Shown: piece by piece, positions 47,500 to 59,969 of the stretch
Numbering within the stretch: the stretch's first letter is position 1
Layout of the letters: each line of letters starts with the position of its first letter
Source of the DNA: Microcebus murinus
Lineage: Eukaryota; Chordata; Mammalia; Primates; Cheirogaleidae
NCBI RefSeq assembly: GCF_040939455.1
Contig: NC_134108.1
Location: 82,690,001 to 82,754,000 of the forward strand
DNA length: 64,000 nucleotides
Direction of reading: 5' to 3'
Position numbers and translations under genes: made by a program
Notes under the pieces: generated by a model
Seen by the model: only the letters and a program-made list of their open reading frames with translations
Database searches by the model: none
What the model was told of the DNA's origin: nothing

Positions 47500-48655
47500 T
47501 GTGATTATAAATTATACAAATAAGTCCACAAAAAATAAATAAAAAGTATTAGTGATTGTTTTGTTCCATTTGAAGTCTCTTCAAAATATCTGCTACAGAT
47601 GGTAAATTTCTGTTACTGGGTAATTCAAGGAGCCATTACCGACAGATGCCAGGTTAACAGAAAAGTTTCTTATATTAGGAGTTAAGTTGTGCAAGGACAA
47701 TTATAGCAAGCTATAATTAGTCAAAATAAATATGTTAGGCTGATATTACCTGAATTAAGTTAGGTCTGTATAAAAAATCTGAATGCAGTTTTACCTATTA
47801 ATTGTGCCACACTAGTTAAGAAGCATAAAACTAAGTGTTTTAAAGTGTTTACCAAGTATGATGTTTGCCAAAAATCTTCAGAAGTTGAGTATTTTAAGCC
47901 AAAAGTAACAGGCAGGTGTTCTGTTTATCTAGTAAATTTGCTGAGTAAGCCTACCAGAACGATAGCATGGCCAGTTGCTAGATCTCATTTGTCTTCTGAA
48001 ATATTCCCACCTATGATCTGCAGAGGACAGATTCCGATCTGTAGTCTTTTCAGGACTGATTTAAAAACACTTCATGAAATTATAAAACTCTATGCTTATG
48101 TTTCCACATTTTAGTCTGTTGCAAAATTTATACTGATGCAAAATTTACCTAACTTGCATTTCTTAAAGCTTAACACATTTAATTTTTAATTACTTGATGT
48201 GGCACAAAGACCCTTGCTTACTTAAGATATGTAGCCTTTGCCTTGTAGAGAAAATAAATAGTTCCATAAAATTACAGTTTCTCCAGGATGGTATTTTTTT
48301 TTTTTAGCACTTAGGACAAATTTTCCATAAACGTTCATCAGTACTCATCTTCTAATGCTAACTCTTGACTTTCCCAGGAAACGAAAGCAAAGAAAGGGAT
48401 GTGTTTATTTTCAACCTGGTTGTCTGACTGATTTAAGAGTGGAAGCTTATTATGAAGTGATTCATTATATTTCTGTTCTTCTACAGATTAGTAAAGCTGG
48501 AGCTGAATAAAATTAAAGTCATTGTACTCAGTCACTGTGGGCAGCCTAAAACTTCAGGTTTTAGATCACTTTAAAAAACTGAATTAAGAGAACTACCCAC
48601 TTCTTCATTATCCATGCATTAATTTTAATTTTTTAAAATTTTACAGGCTACATTA
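47500..48655. other. AT-rich unique DNA
   Basis: No gene. The 89-codon frame at 47845-48114 is unremarkable. There is a T-run at about 48,294-48,305. Confidence 0.45.
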
Positions 48656-48659
48656 AAAA

Positions 48660-48830
48660 AAGAAATGGCACCAATATGATCTGTATTTTACAGACACAGA
48701 AAATGTTGTTTACGGATGTGAAGCAAACTGTCAAAGGGTCACAGAGCCCACAGAAAGTGGGGATGGGAATCAAACTCTGAAATGTCTGAATATGAAGCCC
48801 AAACTCTTATTGCTTCCATTGAGGTAGAAA
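48660..48830 (-). repeat. MIR SINE, reverse orientation
   Basis: 'gtattttacagacacagaaa', then 'gtcaaagggtcacagagccc', then 'ggggatgggaatcaaactct' is a diverged reverse MIR core. Confidence 0.6.
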
Positions 48831-49021
48831 ATAAAAAGAAAAATGAAAGAAAGAAATGTTTTCCTAACAACAGAAGATCAGAGTCTTACTTCAATATGTC
48901 AAGCCCAACAATCCATCCAACAATTTGTGATATTTACCATCATAAGCAGGACCACTATTCACATACTCACACGTCAACGAACTGAACTAGTACACGTAGT
49001 ATATGTTACAAGTTTATATTG

Positions 49022-49258
49022 GTAATAATAACAATAACATTTTTGGATGCTGCTTCTCATTTTCTAAATGGCTTTCATGTATATTGTATTTTACTTGCCA
49101 TACAATCCTATGTGGTATAGACAATCATTCTTATCTTTGTATCTGAACAGACTGAAGCTCTCTCTAAGAGCTAAATGTGACTTGCCTGAAGTTGCTCTGG
49201 CAAAATATCATCCAGAAGGCAGTTGTTCAGTCTTCTAATCTGAGCCCTCTTACAAAAT
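49022..49258 (-). repeat. MIR SINE, reverse orientation
   Basis: 'tcctatgtggtatagacaat', 'gacttgcctgaagttgctct', 'cagtcttctaatctgagccc' follow reverse MIR order over nearly the full length. Confidence 0.75.
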
Positions 49259-49259
49259 A

Positions 49260-50105
49260 CAAAGGACTATAGAAAGTTAAAACTCTAATGTCACATTTCT
49301 AATTCTCTTGTTTATAATGTCTAAAAGTTTCATAAAATTGAAAGTAAAAAGGCATGATCTCTTGAAAAATAGAATATGGGGTTTATATTTTATTGCTATT
49401 TTGCTACATTAAGCCTAAGAATAAATGTTAAAAAGGAGACAGCAAGCAGGATATTTTTCAAGGGAAACTGACTGCTCAGAAGGAAAAAGCGATTCCTGGC
49501 AGGCAAAGACACAAATTATAGTTTGTTTCATGTGTACCAATTTTAACATGTGTAACAATCCTTAGGGAAAAAAATCAGAACAGAGATTTTTAACTTGATT
49601 TAGCCCATAAAATGTAAATCAGTTTAAACTATGATATTATCAAGAAAGGACTACCAAAGGGACATACATATTTATAGGAAAATACCCAGAAGATAAAGTT
49701 ACTTAGGTGGCCAAAATATAAGTGCAGCTGCTTCTTGGTTAGAGTCTATCCCAGTTTTCAGGAGACCATCTTGGGAAACTCACCCTTTGTCAAATAATCT
49801 GTGACTATCATAGACTAATCCATTTTAAAAGGGAAAAAAAATGGTGATGTTGTAAACCAAGTGGTTCATTTTTGAAATGAGGAGTAAAGAAGAACAGAAA
49901 TGTCATCTTAACTCTGGTTGTTTTCTCAGGAGCTTGAGTGGTTAGAAAAAGTAAAAAATTAAAGATATATTTCTGTAGACAGAACAGTACAGAAGCCGTT
50001 TTAATCTGTGCAAGGTCAATTAAATACATTGATTACTTTTTATTATGAATCAAAGTTTTATTTGTTGTAGTAAAGAACTGTAATGCAGTAAAGGGTTCTG
50101 GGATT
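49260..50105. other. Unique DNA
   Basis: No gene or clear repeat seen. Confidence 0.45.
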
Positions 50106-50111
50106 ATCTAA

Positions 50112-50365
50112 TTAGTGAAAGTTAACATTTATTGAGGCTTTACTACACAGTCCACACATTACACTAAGTATTTTACATGCATTACTTCATTCAATCTTCC
50201 AATTACCTCACTAAAATCATCACTTCTTCACAGAAAAAAACAAAACAAAACAAAAAACCAAAACCCTGATGTTTAGAGAGGAATGTAATATCATCAAGCC
50301 CACAGAGACAGAAATAAAGAAATTGGAGTTTGAAGACAGGAAGTCTCTTAACTACTATGACATGT
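50112..50365 (-). repeat. MIR SINE, reverse, with A-rich insertion
   Basis: 'gttaacatttattgaggctt', 'ttttacatgcattacttcat', then an (AAAAC)n-like patch at about 50,234-50,262, then 'gatgtttagagaggaatgta'. The A-rich patch sits in the middle of the element. Confidence 0.7.
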
Positions 50366-50369
50366 TGTT

Positions 50370-51725
50370 TCTTGTGGCAATTTGTTTTACATTAAAATTA
50401 CTTTCCATAAAGAAGTATGTAAAATCTGGAACTGAATTTATAGCTATGAGGGATATAGAATCTATCATGTAACAAATTTTCAAAGGAACAATCGATTATT
50501 AAAGAGAATTTGAGACTGTTAATTTGCTATGACATGATATATGTGACTTCAGAAATGTAAAAGTAAACTGTTCTCTTTCAAAATTGATGCTTGTTTTTAA
50601 CTTTTAGAAACGTACTCGGCAAATGATGTACTCTTAAAGCCTAAGTAAAACTTCAATTTCTGATATACAGGAAGATCCACCGAATACTGCTCTGAATGTA
50701 TTTGTTTATTTCAAAGACTCCAAGTGAATTTTCAAATAAATCAACTTAAAGTTGAGAGCTTTCTTTGCAAAAGGTATGTTTATTCTTTGTCATTCCTATG
50801 ATCTTCTCCTAAAATGACTCCAATTAAATGTGTATGTAGTAAATATTTAATTAGTAAATGCAGTGTAATGCAAATATATTCTCAAACTATTAAAAATATT
50901 TATCAATTATGTATATATGTATACAATATGTATACAACATGTATACAATACAATATCTTTTCAATTATGTATATATGTAATGTCTGTGAGCATTTAATGT
51001 CATATATTCATGTCTATGTGTGGATGTGGATGTGTGTGTTACATACCAGATAAACACATGTGGGAAGTGAACTGGCAATTCCCTCCATCCCTGAATTTTT
51101 TTCAGAACATATAAGAAGGAAAAAAACAAAAAACAAAAAGTGCTTTTTATTTTGTTTTAATTTCTCAGTTGCTCAATGGCCTGTATACTCTTCTTAGAAT
51201 CTGAGAGTGTCTCTCTTGTAATTAATGAGCATATCATAATCCAAAGTCCTTAAGAATCGGAGGAAAGCCAAGGAAATAACTGGAAGGCACAAGCCCATAG
51301 AACAAAGCTTGCCAGCACGCCACTAACATCAGGAAGAACTAAGTAACTCTCCCTTCCCACTAAGTAACTCTCAGAGGCTTGTTTAAAGTTTTCAGCAGTC
51401 TCTACCTTTCTGCTGCTGCCTCACAGCCTCTCCAGGGAGATAAGAATACTTCTCAACATGGCAAAAGCCCACCTATTCAAAGGGGAGGTTAATTATTTCT
51501 ATGTAATTAACCTCACAAGAAAATTGTTAAGATTAATGAAGCACTGCTTACTAAGTGATTACAAGCTCCTCATGAACTACCACAGAAATATTTGTTCGCA
51601 AAAAACACCTACATGTAATATTAGTAACAGATTCTGTGTAAATTATTATAAGAGCTTATCTATAGACCAACATTTGTAAATCATAGCCTATGTATCTAAA
51701 ATTATATAAGAAATAAAATGAGCAC
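50370..51725. other. AT-rich unique DNA with small tandem repeats
   Basis: No gene. At 50919-50951 there are three 11-bp copies of gtatacaa(t/c)a(t/c), flanked by a perfect 19-bp direct repeat (50903-50921 and 50961-50979). Confidence 0.5.
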
Positions 51726-51727
51726 AC

Positions 51728-51850
51728 CCAAAAGAAAGGGAGAAAGGGAGGGAGGAACTGTTAGAGAAAGGGAAGAAAGAAAAGAAGAAAAAAGAGGTGG
51801 AAAGGAAGAAAGGAAGGTGAGCAGGAAGGAAAGACAAAGGGACAGAGAAT
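51728..51850. repeat. GA-rich low-complexity tract
   Basis: Irregular GAAA/GGAA purine tract. It produces a spurious S/L-rich minus-strand open frame. Confidence 0.9.
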
Positions 51851-52324
51851 AGAATGAGTTTTTACCTTGCAGCAAAACCACCATGCTAGAATGACTGTTT
51901 TCCACTTAGTTCTATAACAATCACGGGTCAGCAAGAGACCACAATATCCTCTCTCTAATTGAGTTTTAAACTGTAGAAAAACTCAAATATCTTTATGAAT
52001 AAATTGAAATAATGATCTACTTGTACTAAACTATAGAATTAGTATAGTTATTATCAATTAATTTTAACTAGGCTAAAACAAGATTATTTTGATAAATAAT
52101 ACCTAAAATATGTTCCAAGGTGTTGCTAGAAATAAGTGCAAGTGCAGTTACCTCAGAGTACAATGTGGAACATGTGGGTTAGTTTTTCCCCAAAAAATAT
52201 CATTTACTAACACAGCTATCACATTATTACAGCTGTATTACAGACACATCACTAATGTACCTAATCATCCTTTAGCACAATCACCACAATTACTCCCAGT
52301 CCTCTTCAACTGGACATTATATAG

Positions 52325-52710
52325 GTCAGAATAGGCTAAGTTAGGCTGCAGTAAACAAACAAACAAAAAAAAAACACCTAAAATTCTCAGTGTCTGAAAA
52401 CAAGAAATGTTATTCTTTGTTCATGCTTCACAGCCATCACAAACAGACAAGGGCTTAGAGCAGGGACTGCTCTCATTTTAGTCACTCAAGAACTCAAGCT
52501 GACAGAGGAACCCCTTCTCTTTAGGTGCAGGTCTCCATGCCAGAAATAAATAGACCTTCATGGTTTTACCTTAGCAATGAAATGACCCAGCTCAGAAGTG
52601 ATCAATGCCACTTTTCCTCACAACTCATTGGCCAGAGCCAGTCAGATGACACCACACAACCGCTAGTAGACCAGGAACACAAACCCTATGTGTGCCCAGG
52701 ATGGTAAAAG
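52325..52710 (-). repeat. LTR-like fossil, reverse orientation
   Basis: 'cagaataggctaagttaggc', 'tgcagtaaacaaac', 'aattctcagtgtctgaaaac', 'tcattggccagagccagtca' and 'tgtgtgcccaggatgg' match an old mammalian LTR order (tgctgcagtaac...ttggccaaagcaagtca...tgtgcccagg). Same general type as 38870-39265. Confidence 0.55.
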
Positions 52711-52818
52711 TCTGGAATTATTTAGTGAAGAGCGTTCATGACACTTCAATTATTATTTATATCTATGGAATGTCAATGCTAATAAGTTTTTTGTTGTTGT
52801 TTTAATGAGATGCATTCA

Positions 52819-52843
52819 GTTCACATATCTATTATATGTGAAC
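52819..52843. repeat. Perfect 10-bp inverted repeat, 5-nt loop
   Basis: Arms gttcacatat (52819-52828) and atatgtgaac (52834-52843). Confidence 0.95.
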
Positions 52844-53104
52844 AATCAAAGGAATTAAAAATACTTGTCATTGTTCCAATAATTCCAATATATTCCAAGA
52901 AACTTGACAGTCTGCAATCGAACTATTTGGGAATTAACAAAACAAAAAAAGGAGAGAGTCAAAATGAATACCAACCAGATGTATTATTACATTTATAAAG
53001 ATTTAAAATTAGGACTTCTGAATATTTATCAATTAAAGTTAAAGATTTTAAAAGATTCTAAATAAATATTCATATTTATATAGGTAAACTAAAATGTGAG
53101 CAAA

Positions 53105-53600
53105 ATACATGATTGGAGTAAGTTAATTTGCAGGAAGGCCTTTGGGAGCCTAGGGTGGAAGAGGTTTGGAATCCAGATGACTAGAGAGAAAGATGGAGAA
53201 TGTAGTGCTCACCCTGATGTCCCACAGGGAACCCAGCATAAACTGACTCCAGACAGATTCTGAAAGAAGTGTTTACATCACAGGCACAAGAGGCAGGTCA
53301 TGAGCAGGTCTCTTATTTGACAAGTGTGACACGGGTTGGAGAAGTGGGGAGTCTCACCACTGGCCTAAACACAGCATGGCTTCATGACACTAAGGTCTCC
53401 ATAAAGCAAAAGCAGAGATACTGAGACCTGGTAGGAGATTACAAACACCTGCCAGACAGGATGAGGCATGTGATGAAGTGACAGAGAATCCTTCCTTAAG
53501 GAACACTCCCCAGGTTGCATAAAGATGCCTTTGAAGCACCACAGGGGAGCTGAGGGCTTGCATGGGAAGTGGGAGTTAAACCCAGGCAAACTTGATTATT
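53105..53600. other. GC-richer block of unknown origin
   Basis: A stretch of about 500 bp with markedly less AT bias than both flanks. It has two overlapping minus-strand frames (71 and 74 codons, 53365-53711) without recognisable motifs. Could be an unrecognised old retroelement or a distal regulatory segment. Confidence 0.3.
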
Positions 53601-53604
53601 GTCT

Positions 53605-55600
53605 TGGATGAGGAAGAACATGGTATGGAGAAAAATGAAGCCCTGATATGTGGGCCATAAGACCCTAGACAAATTATGTATTTTGTTCTCAACAAAGCAC
53701 GATAAAAACAAAATGACAATTATTACACATTCTTGGTGAACACTGAAAATACTAGTTTCTCAAAGGAAAGACATTTATGACATGAATTTCTTATATCTGG
53801 CTTCACATGGAGCCTCCAAGATTTATAATTCTACGGTGGTTTTTCAAGTGGAGTTGCCTCTGGTATCAACATAAAAAGAAAGGAGAGACTGATCAGGCAA
53901 GACTCTAAGCACCTTGCCCACCTCACCCATAGCAGCTCTGTTTTTAAAAATCTGTTATATATTGGCTTTTATTTAGAAAAAAGGTTCTACTGCTAAGGGG
54001 GGAAAAAGTTGTGTTTATTCATATCCCACCATTTACTTGTTTCTCTTTTGCCTAAATAAGTTGTTCCTATTTAGTGGATCAACCTCTACTCTGTTCCTAA
54101 ACTCCCATTGCTCCATTTTTGTGGTTTCTGTGGTTTCAGAAAACAGAAGCCAGAGGCAAGCACATGTAATATTTATCATGCCTAGAACTCATTTATGGCT
54201 TTTATATCCAATTGAACACCAAAATATGGTCATCAGAACATTCCAGGGAAACCACTAAATAGAATGAAGCCATACATTTTTAAGAGAGTGGATTTTTAAT
54301 ATACCACGAGCTAAATTATTAAAATGTTCTATTGTGTGCAAATGGAATTATGGTGCTCCACAGCTATTTACTTCATCATATTTGAAAGCAAAGCTTACTG
54401 AAAAACAAAAAGGCCATTGTAATTGGCTAATTTCTCAGGCACCACTTAAAAAATACACACTATTTGCCCTTTCAAGTTACAAACACTAAGGCCAGCCAAA
54501 GAGAGCTGACCACAGGCTGACATAGCTATAAAGGAAGCTGACCTCTCTTAGAAGCCAAAATAAACTAAAATTTCTCAGTCTACAGTGCAGAAGCAAGCAG
54601 ATCTTTGAAAGTTTGCCATATTTATGTGGAAAGATTGTATAAAGTAAAAAGATTTTTGTCTTCCCAAGGTGCCTTCTTTTCCACATTACAAATAAGAAGA
54701 AATATTTCCAAAAACATCGAATATACTTTAAACTTTTGTCATGTGTTACCTATTTTTAAAATCATAAAACTCTGTTTCAAGGAAAGTCAGCCTTGTTTTA
54801 GTTTTTTGGGTTTTTGTTTTGTTTTTGCAGTTCTTTTCCTCTCGGGCTCTTTTCTTGTGAAAGGCAACACATGGATAAACAAAGAGAAAAAGCAAAAAGC
54901 AGTAATTTTCTTTATGTAACTATAAGGGAAAACATAGATGCCTTGATTCCTTCTTTAGAATGAAACAAAGAAGAAATAAAAAATATTGTATGTGTTTGGG
55001 TTTTGTTTTTGTTTTGCTTTGAAAGGGATAGTGAGATCAACAGGCTAAATAAAAGTTGGATAGCAATTAAAAATCTCTTTGCATACTATCTTTCCATTAT
55101 TATAATGATATGAAATTAGAATTAAATCTTAATCTGTCAGGCATTTTTATGTTTTATATGGAAGCCTTGAAGTTATTTGCTTTTACTTGTCAACTCACTC
55201 AAATTTCTTTAAATCTCCAGGGCAGTTTGAATATTCCAGTATCACATCAACACCGAAAAAAATGGTATATAATGTATATGAACGTAAATGTATTATGTAA
55301 CTTAAAAATAGACTAGACAATCAACAAACCAACAGGTAAATACAGAAAAACACTCAGAGGGCCTAAACGCAAAGGAGGTATTAAGATGAACATATGTCGA
55401 TACTTAAATATTCATTACTTCTTTAAATTATTATTATTATTTAGCTCCCTGTTCACTTGGGCTGCTCTATATGCCAATCTTCAAAAGGGCTAATTATAAT
55501 AAGACCTTTAGCACATTAAATGGAAGGACCAAAATTTGAAACATTGATTTTGGATCAATTTCATATGTAATGAGAAATCACCTCACTACCACAACTATAC
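53605..55600. other. Unique DNA
   Basis: No gene. A 104-codon frame at 54605-54919 is F/L-rich from T-richness and not recognisable. Confidence 0.45.
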
Positions 55601-55606
55601 ACACCT

Positions 55607-55985
55607 ATATTAGTCAGAGTCCCAGTAAAAGACACATAGTATCCTCAGTTAGGTAATTTGAGAAGGAAGTAAGGGATAAATAGGGATTGGAGAAACCAAG
55701 GAGAGAGAACTCAGTACCCAGGGCTAGAAAGTGTGGGGATTCCTTACAACCCATAGATTTAAAGGAGTAAGAGGAGTGGTTACCAGAACTGCAAAGAGGG
55801 AAGTCACCTGACAGAGCTGTAATCTCCCTTAGAGACACGCAGCCAACTCACAGCAATGCAGAAAGGACAGGCCCATGTCAAGGCTGATTTCTGTAGGGAT
55901 GTTGCCCTGCCCACCTACACCTGTTTCTAACATCCAGAGGAACAGACACCTCGACCTTGCTCTTTTCTCACTCTCAATGGTATTT
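55607..55985. repeat. LTR-like ancient repeat, unnamed
   Basis: Begins 'tattagtcagagtcccagta', with 'tcagtacccagggctagaaa', 'aagtcacctgacagagctgt', 'cccttagagacacgcagcca' and 'tttctgtagggatgttgccc'. Texture and length fit an old interspersed repeat; family not identified. Confidence 0.4.
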
Positions 55986-55989
55986 CTCA

Positions 55990-57530
55990 ATGTGCCATAG
56001 GTAAACAAAAAAAATGTAAGCTGTTATTTCTCCACAACACAGATTTTCCCAGAAAATGACAATAAAGTGAAAATCCAAAAAGATGATCTTAGGAGATCTA
56101 GACATATTCTGAACTTGAAACACATGCTCTTTAAATTTAATAAGCTTAGACTGAAAATTGACAGTTTTTTTGCTTAAATAATATATACCAAATAGAACAA
56201 AAATCTAACGAATTCATGGAGACTAGTCTGCATTAAGTAGTATGGCAAGTATATTCTAATATTGTCCTGACTAGACATTGGGCAACTTTTTCTTTGTAAT
56301 GATTAGCTCTATCAAACAGTCCTAAAGGACTGTGCCTCTTTTGGGTTTATAGAGATGTTATTGAAGACAAATTCCAAAAAAAGATATATTCAGCAGAGAT
56401 AATGTTCCCACTATATATTTGCAAATCCAGGTACCATTAATCAGGTAAGATTTGGCCTAGATAATATTGAAAGTACCTTTTAAGTCTGAGAATTTGCTAT
56501 TCAGATTCACAGAGACAGAGGCACTGAGAAAACCTACAGCTTTGAAATTGTTTAGCTTTTTTTGAACCAATTTCGATTACATATTTTTAGAAAAAGGAAG
56601 ACCATGGTCTTTAGAGTATTCTGCATACTCAATACACGTCAATGGGGCAAACAAAATGTGCCTGACACAGTTATTGCACAGATAAGACAATAAATGCAAA
56701 AGAGTTTTGCAAACTGGAAAGCATTTCCTAAATGTTAGGTTTAATCACTTTTTTTAAATGTATGAACTGATTTGAAATGCTTTACTTCATTTTAATAGGG
56801 GTGATCCTTTCTTTAAGAATGTGTTTCATTACAGAACAAATTATTACTGTTTAGACAAACAAAAGTAGAAATTATTTTTTTTAATTTTATCATAAATTTT
56901 TAAAATATCTTAAAAGGGAGGAACCTCAATAGAAATGTCATGAAATGAATGCTGTGTACTACTCACCCAGTAAGAATTACCCAGAAAAACAAATTTTTCT
57001 GTGACATTTCTATCACCTTAACATATCTATTGTTAAAAAGTAAATTCACCTAGATAGCTTTCTCTGGTTGACTCCACAATTTTCTTAATGCTTTTTATTA
57101 TGTCTGAGTGCATTTAAGTTACATTATAAATACTGTAATCTGCTTCCATCAGCATTTTAATGTCTTTTCTATATCCACATTTGTTCTATTTTCCAAAACA
57201 ATTCTCAGTCCCCAAAGAAATTTGTTATTTAGAAGAAATAATTTGAGAATATAATAACCAGAATTAGCTTAGCAGGTAAATTATTTGACTTGATATGGTA
57301 AAAACCAAACAGTAACCATTTTACCTTCATATTTCATAACATGTTCCAAGCATAATGAACATGTGGCGGGAATCAGTTATAGGGGAAATGCACATCAGCA
57401 ACATATTAGATTTCAGAAAAGACTCCCATTCACTCAATTAATTTTGAGATAATCAGATACATACCTGTGTATTTACTATGCACTTTTTGTGAGAACTAGG
57501 AACATAGTATTAACTGAACTGTTATGAACA
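55990..57530. other. AT-rich unique DNA
   Basis: No gene or clear repeat seen. Confidence 0.45.
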
Positions 57531-57537
57531 TACTACT

Positions 57538-57600
57538 AACGTTAAACGACTATATAACGTTGAACGACTATAGGTCGTTGAACGACCTATATATCTAGGT
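57538..57600. repeat. CpG-dense short tandem repeat with palindrome
   Basis: Three related units of 17-20 bp share cgtt(a/g)aacgac followed by tata. The last unit forms a near-perfect palindrome, tataggtcgtt-g-aacgacctata (57569-57591). It holds six CpGs in about 50 bp of otherwise CpG-poor DNA. Confidence 0.9.
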
Positions 57601-58915
57601 CATTCTCTGCAAATAAGCAAAATTGCTGCATGATAGTTGAAACGTAATCGAACATAGAGCATGTAGCGTTTTATGGCATCTCATAGATGGCATTTGTAAT
57701 TTTGCTTTAAGTAAATATCTAAATCTTCAAATAAGTACTAACCAAACTTTTATTTTCAGTATGTAAATATATGAGCTTTTGGGAGGATTTGGCAGCTCAC
57801 TGGTTTGTAATAACTGATCACAATTCAGTGAAAGAAATTTCAGCAAAGTCATACTTTTTTCCAAATGGTTTAATATGAACTGACATTTCCAGATAATTTC
57901 TTTTCAAAATATATCTCAAAACATAATCTTCATTTTGCATAATGCAGGAAAGATTAAAATAGTTGGAAACTATTTAACTTAAATAGCTTTGCTGCCTATC
58001 AGCAATGACATCCAAAGGATAGCTTTCCAGGCCTGGGATGACTCACACACCACTAACTTGATCTATTTGATGTATTATTAGTTATGACTCCATCAACAAA
58101 AGGATAGATGCTACATTTTCTTTATGTAATACAAAATAGACACACATCCATGAGGCTTAATGATCCTTTGTTAAATGATCGAAATTCACAGACAAGTTCA
58201 AATAGTTAAATGATACTACATCACTATTGATTATAAATTCTCTATGGTTTATAACAGCCAGCCAGACTAAGAATAAAAACAAAATTTCAAAAACTGTATT
58301 GATTTCAAAAGAATCTTTTATAATAGTGTTGAATAATATAATTTAAAAGGTTGTTAAAATCAACTAGATACACTGAATGCCATGCAATGTTGTTATATAA
58401 AAGATATGTGGAAAATATAGAACGTTCATTAGTGTTATAACTATAAAGAATATAGTCAAATAAAATCCTACTTCACAAAGAAATATTATCAGCAGTTTCA
58501 AACTGAGGGAAAAATGCCCTGGTGAAAATTTATTTCACTGATGATACATAGGTTATAAAAAGAATTCCATGCTTAATGTATGAACCTACAGATTATCATA
58601 CTGAGGAGCTACTACACCTACTACTTCAAACATCTTCACTATTAACAGCATTCTTTTGTTTCAATTTTGTTTGTTTATTCAGATTTTCAACAATACTCAT
58701 GTAAAAATAATGGAAATCTTTCTTCAAATTTCCAACCCAAATTCCCTTCTCTAGTACCCAGGTTTACACTCATTACCAAAAGGATTCAATACATAAAACA
58801 TGGGGGCTGAGTACTCAGTAGACTCCTAATCACTAAATAAATAAATGCTTGTATAACAAGGAATACAACAAAGAAGGAATGCTTTTAAGCCAATGATATG
58901 ACTGTTCTTCTCCCA
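57601..58915. other. AT-rich unique DNA
   Basis: No gene. Two more CpGs near 57,643-57,667 sit in similar wording (gaaacgtaatcgaac). Confidence 0.45.
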
Positions 58916-58917
58916 AT

Positions 58918-58919
<2 letters not shown>

Positions 58920-58954
<35 letters not shown>
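58920..58954. repeat. (AC)n microsatellite
   Basis: About 17 uninterrupted AC units, then cgcatactcgcac. Likely length-variable. Confidence 0.95.
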
Positions 58955-58957
<3 letters not shown>

Positions 58958-59202
58958 TACTCGCACAATTAAAGCACGGTATCAAATGGCTCCCCAAACT
59001 TTGCAGATCCACCTAATTTCCATGTAGCATCACATGGTTACTAAAGTCACTTCTTCTCCTTGTTATTCCTCCTCCCCCAGCTAAAAACAAAAACAAAACA
59101 AAATAAAGTAAAATGGATTCCAGTTCTATATATGGTAGATTTATTAAAGTCCTCTCCCTCAAAAAACAGCAACAAAAGAAATGTACGAGCACTTTGAAAA
59201 TT

Positions 59203-59561
59203 TAGTTTATCATTTTTTTTTTGGAGACAGAGTCTCACTGTGTTGCCCGGGCTAGAGTGCAATGGTGTCTGCCTAGCTTACAGCAACCTCAAATTCCTGG
59301 GCTCAAGCAATCCTTCTGCCTTAGCCTCCTGAGTAGCTGGGACTACAGGCATGCGCCACCATGCCTGGCTCATTTTTTCTACATAATTTTAGTTGGCCAA
59401 TTAATTTCTTTCTATTTTTAGTATTTTTAGTAGACACAGGGTCTCGCTCTTGCTCAGGCTGGTTTCCAACTCCTGACCTTGAACGATCCTCCCACCTCGG
59501 CCTCCCAGAGTGCTAGGATTACAGATGTGAGCCACTCTACCTGGCCTAGTTTATCATTTTT
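59203..59561 (-). mobile_element. Strepsirrhine Alu with 15-bp target-site duplication
   Basis: Minus-strand dimeric Alu with 'tgtctgcctagcttacagca', 'gtagctgggactacaggcat', the lineage marker 'agttggccaattaatttctt', 'gtctcgctcttgctcaggct' and a final 'ctctacctggcc'. The duplication tagtttatcattttt is perfect (59203-59217 and 59547-59561). The 66- and 71-codon frames here are Alu artefacts. Confidence 0.95.
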
Positions 59562-59765
59562 AATGTTAACTTTTTCCATCTTGCACATAGGTTATCATGT
59601 CTGGATTATTTTACTGTATATTAACTATAAAAATTATAATTTTAAACAATTTATGACAAAATTTTATAAGAATATAGACATGTCTGAAATATGAGTTTTA
59701 ATCAGGAACTGTTTTGGTCCATCAAAGGCTGAAGGAGGGTGTTTGAGGGAAAAGAAAAAGGCAGT
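59562..59765. other. Unique DNA
   Basis: Nothing recognised between the Alu and the following MIR. Confidence 0.5.
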
Positions 59766-59767
59766 GC

Positions 59768-59965
59768 CATTTACCAAGGGTCTACTATACTTGAGCAATG
59801 TGCTAAGTGTTTTACACGTGTAATCTCATTTAATATAACGCTCCGTTACAGTAGGTATTATTCCCATGTTATTAATGAGTCAACCTTAGTCACTTATCAA
59901 AGGTACTACCAAGTGGCTGAGTCATTTTAGGAACCCAAGTCTATCTTATATCAAATCATTCTTTT
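59768..59965 (-). repeat. MIR SINE, reverse orientation
   Basis: 'gagcaatgtgctaagtgttt', 'tacacgtgtaatctcattta', 'acagtaggtattattcccat', 'accaagtggctgagtcattt' give clear reverse MIR order. Confidence 0.85.
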
Positions 59966-59969
59966 CATT

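Noticed and set aside
54605..54919. 104-codon open frame with hydrophobic stretches
   Set aside because: The hydrophobic residues come from T-rich DNA; no promoter, family match or conservation evidence.
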